5,952 nt of DNA from Verrucomicrobiota bacterium (lineage in GTDB: Bacteria > Verrucomicrobiota > Verrucomicrobiia > Limisphaerales > UBA9464). A model generated the notes under the pieces. It was not told the origin of the DNA and did no database searches. It saw only the letters and a list, made by a program, of their open reading frames with translations. The stretch spans positions 1-5,952 of the forward strand of contig CANGMO010000163.1 of NCBI GenBank assembly GCA_947454295.1, written 5' to 3'. A program made the position numbers and the translations under genes. Below, in pieces: positions 5,093-5,952 of this stretch (position 1 is its first letter; each line of letters begins with the position of its first letter).

Positions 5093-5952
5093 ATGCCGGT
5101 TCGTTCCGAGTCGATGTCCACCCCGAATTCACGCCCCGTTTGCGATCGCTGCCGCCGTCCGGTGTCCGCGTGCTGGTGCGGCGCGTTGACACCGGTCGAC
5201 ACCCGCACGCGCGTGGTGTTCTTGCAGCATCCCCGCGAGGCCCGCGTGGCCATCGGGACGGCGCGCATGGCGCATCTCGGGCTGAGCCGCAGCGAGCTCC
5301 ACGAAGGCATTGAATTCGCCTCCCACCCACGGGTGGCCGGGTTGGTCGCGTCACCGGGAACCATGCTCCTCTTCCCCGGCGAGGGTGCGGTGGCGCCCGA
5401 CGCCCTCGCGCATCCCCCGGAAACGCTGCTGGTTCTCGACGGCACCTGGCCGCAGGCGCGCAAGATGATGGCCTTGAATCCGGCGCTGCGTGCCCTGCCC
5501 CGCATTGGATTCGTTCCACGTAAACCCGGGAACTATCGAATCCGGCGCGAACCGGCCGCGCATTGCGTGGCGACCATCGAGGCGGTGGTCGAAGTGCTGG
5601 CGGCCCTCGAGCGCGATCCACTCCGATTCGAGCCCCTGCTGAAGGCGTTCGAGTCGATGGTCGACCGACAGATCGCTGCAAAGGCGGCCCGCACCGAACC
5701 CGTGCGCCGCCGCCTTCACGTGCCCGAACCCTGGTGGACCTCGGCGGCCGTGCCGGACCTCGAAGCCCTCTGGCCCCACCTCGTCGCCATCGCCGTCGAG
5801 GCCAATGCCCATTCACGGCTCGCCCGCGTGCCAGGCCAGCCCGAGCTGATCCAACTTTGCGCCCTGCGACTCGCCACCCGCGAATCCTTCCATGCCTTCC
5901 TCGCACCGCGGCGGCCATTGGGTCTGCGGGTGGCGGAGCGACTCGGTGTCCC
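5093..5952 (+). CDS. DTW-domain protein, probable tRNA-uridine aminocarboxypropyltransferase with C-terminal extension, cut by the window edge
   Basis: The frame is open from the ATG at 5093 to the right edge (286 complete codons). The start has a zinc-ribbon-like cysteine set, Cys17-x2-Cys20 and Cys27-x-Cys29 (CDRCRRPVSACWCG), followed by VVFLQHPREARVAIGTARM. The name-giving motif is DGTW at 116-119 within LVLDGTWPQARKM, and NYRIRREP followed by TIEAVVEVL completes the domain. This is the family of E. coli TapT, which uses S-adenosylmethionine to place an aminocarboxypropyl group on a tRNA uridine (acp3U at position 47 in E. coli). E. coli TapT is about 230 residues; here the frame is already longer with no stop, and residues from about 210 on form an extra region (PELIQLCALRLATRESFHAF, then APRRPL). 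Met8 (5114) is an equally plausible start; neither has a ribosome site. The family call is firm; the exact tRNA position is inferred. Confidence 0.88.
   Translation, partial: MPVRSESMSTPNSRPVCDRCRRPVSACWCGALTPVDTRTRVVFLQHPREARVAIGTARMAHLGLSRSELHEGIEFASHPRVAGLVASPGTMLLFPGEGAVAPDALAHPPETLLVLDGTWPQARKMMALNPALRALPRIGFVPRKPGNYRIRREPAAHCVATIEAVVEVLAALERDPLRFEPLLKAFESMVDRQIAAKAARTEPVRRRLHVPEPWWTSAAVPDLEALWPHLVAIAVEANAHSRLARVPGQPELIQLCALRLATRESFHAFLAPRRPLGLRVAERLGV

Noticed and set aside
4851..5918. Minus-strand frame of 355 codons opposite the DTW gene, and related minus-strand frames
   Set aside because: The plus strand carries the DGTW motif and zinc-type cysteines; the minus translation is Arg/Pro/Gly-rich low-complexity sequence and runs across the terminator and small gene.
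1..5952. CRISPR arrays, tRNA or rRNA genes, insertion sequences, phage or defence genes
   Set aside because: I saw no regularly spaced repeats, cloverleaf-like sequence, rRNA-like stretch or transposase motifs anywhere in the window.

Overview
The window is GC-rich bacterial chromosomal DNA with short gaps between genes and few recognisable Shine-Dalgarno sites. The gene mix is a sugar-hydrolase-like secreted protein, a small lysine-rich protein, an arsenic operon and a DTW-domain protein. It would fit the Verrucomicrobiota or a related PVC-type soil or sediment bacterium, but that placement is an impression from style and not proven.

Layout. Positions 1-697 (minus) hold the N-terminal part of a secreted protein that looks like the start of an alpha-galactosidase/melibiase-type enzyme; its catalytic part lies outside the window. 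Positions 698-1152 are non-coding, with two short perfect hairpins and, at the right end, a well-formed promoter with an overlapping dyad. Positions 1153-4254 (plus) are a compact four-gene arsenic operon, arsR-arsC-arsD-arsA, with gaps of 6 nt or less or a 4-nt ATGA overlap. Positions 4263-4739 (minus) encode a small exported protein of unknown function, convergent with arsA. A 145-nt divergent gap follows, then a 31-residue lysine/proline-rich protein (4885-4980) closed by a strong intrinsic terminator (4996-5025). From 5093 to the right edge runs a DTW-domain protein (probable tRNA acp3U transferase) with an extra C-terminal region.

How the genes work together. ArsR represses the operon until trivalent arsenic or antimony binds it. 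ArsC, of the thioredoxin-coupled low-molecular-weight phosphatase type, reduces arsenate to arsenite. ArsD carries arsenite to ArsA, and ArsA is an ATPase that normally powers an arsenite efflux pump. No pump gene (arsB or acr3) is in the window, although the operon's right end is visible, so the partner must be encoded elsewhere or is absent. The other genes show no evident link to arsenic.

Most notable points: the pump-less arsRCDA layout; an ArsD with an extra vicinal cysteine pair where the reference protein has Leu-Asp; an ArsR that keeps the CVC pair but lacks the third classical cysteine; a near-leaderless arsR promoter with a candidate operator; and a DTW protein whose tail faintly resembles the start of a DnaQ-type exonuclease fold. 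I saw no clearly new system.
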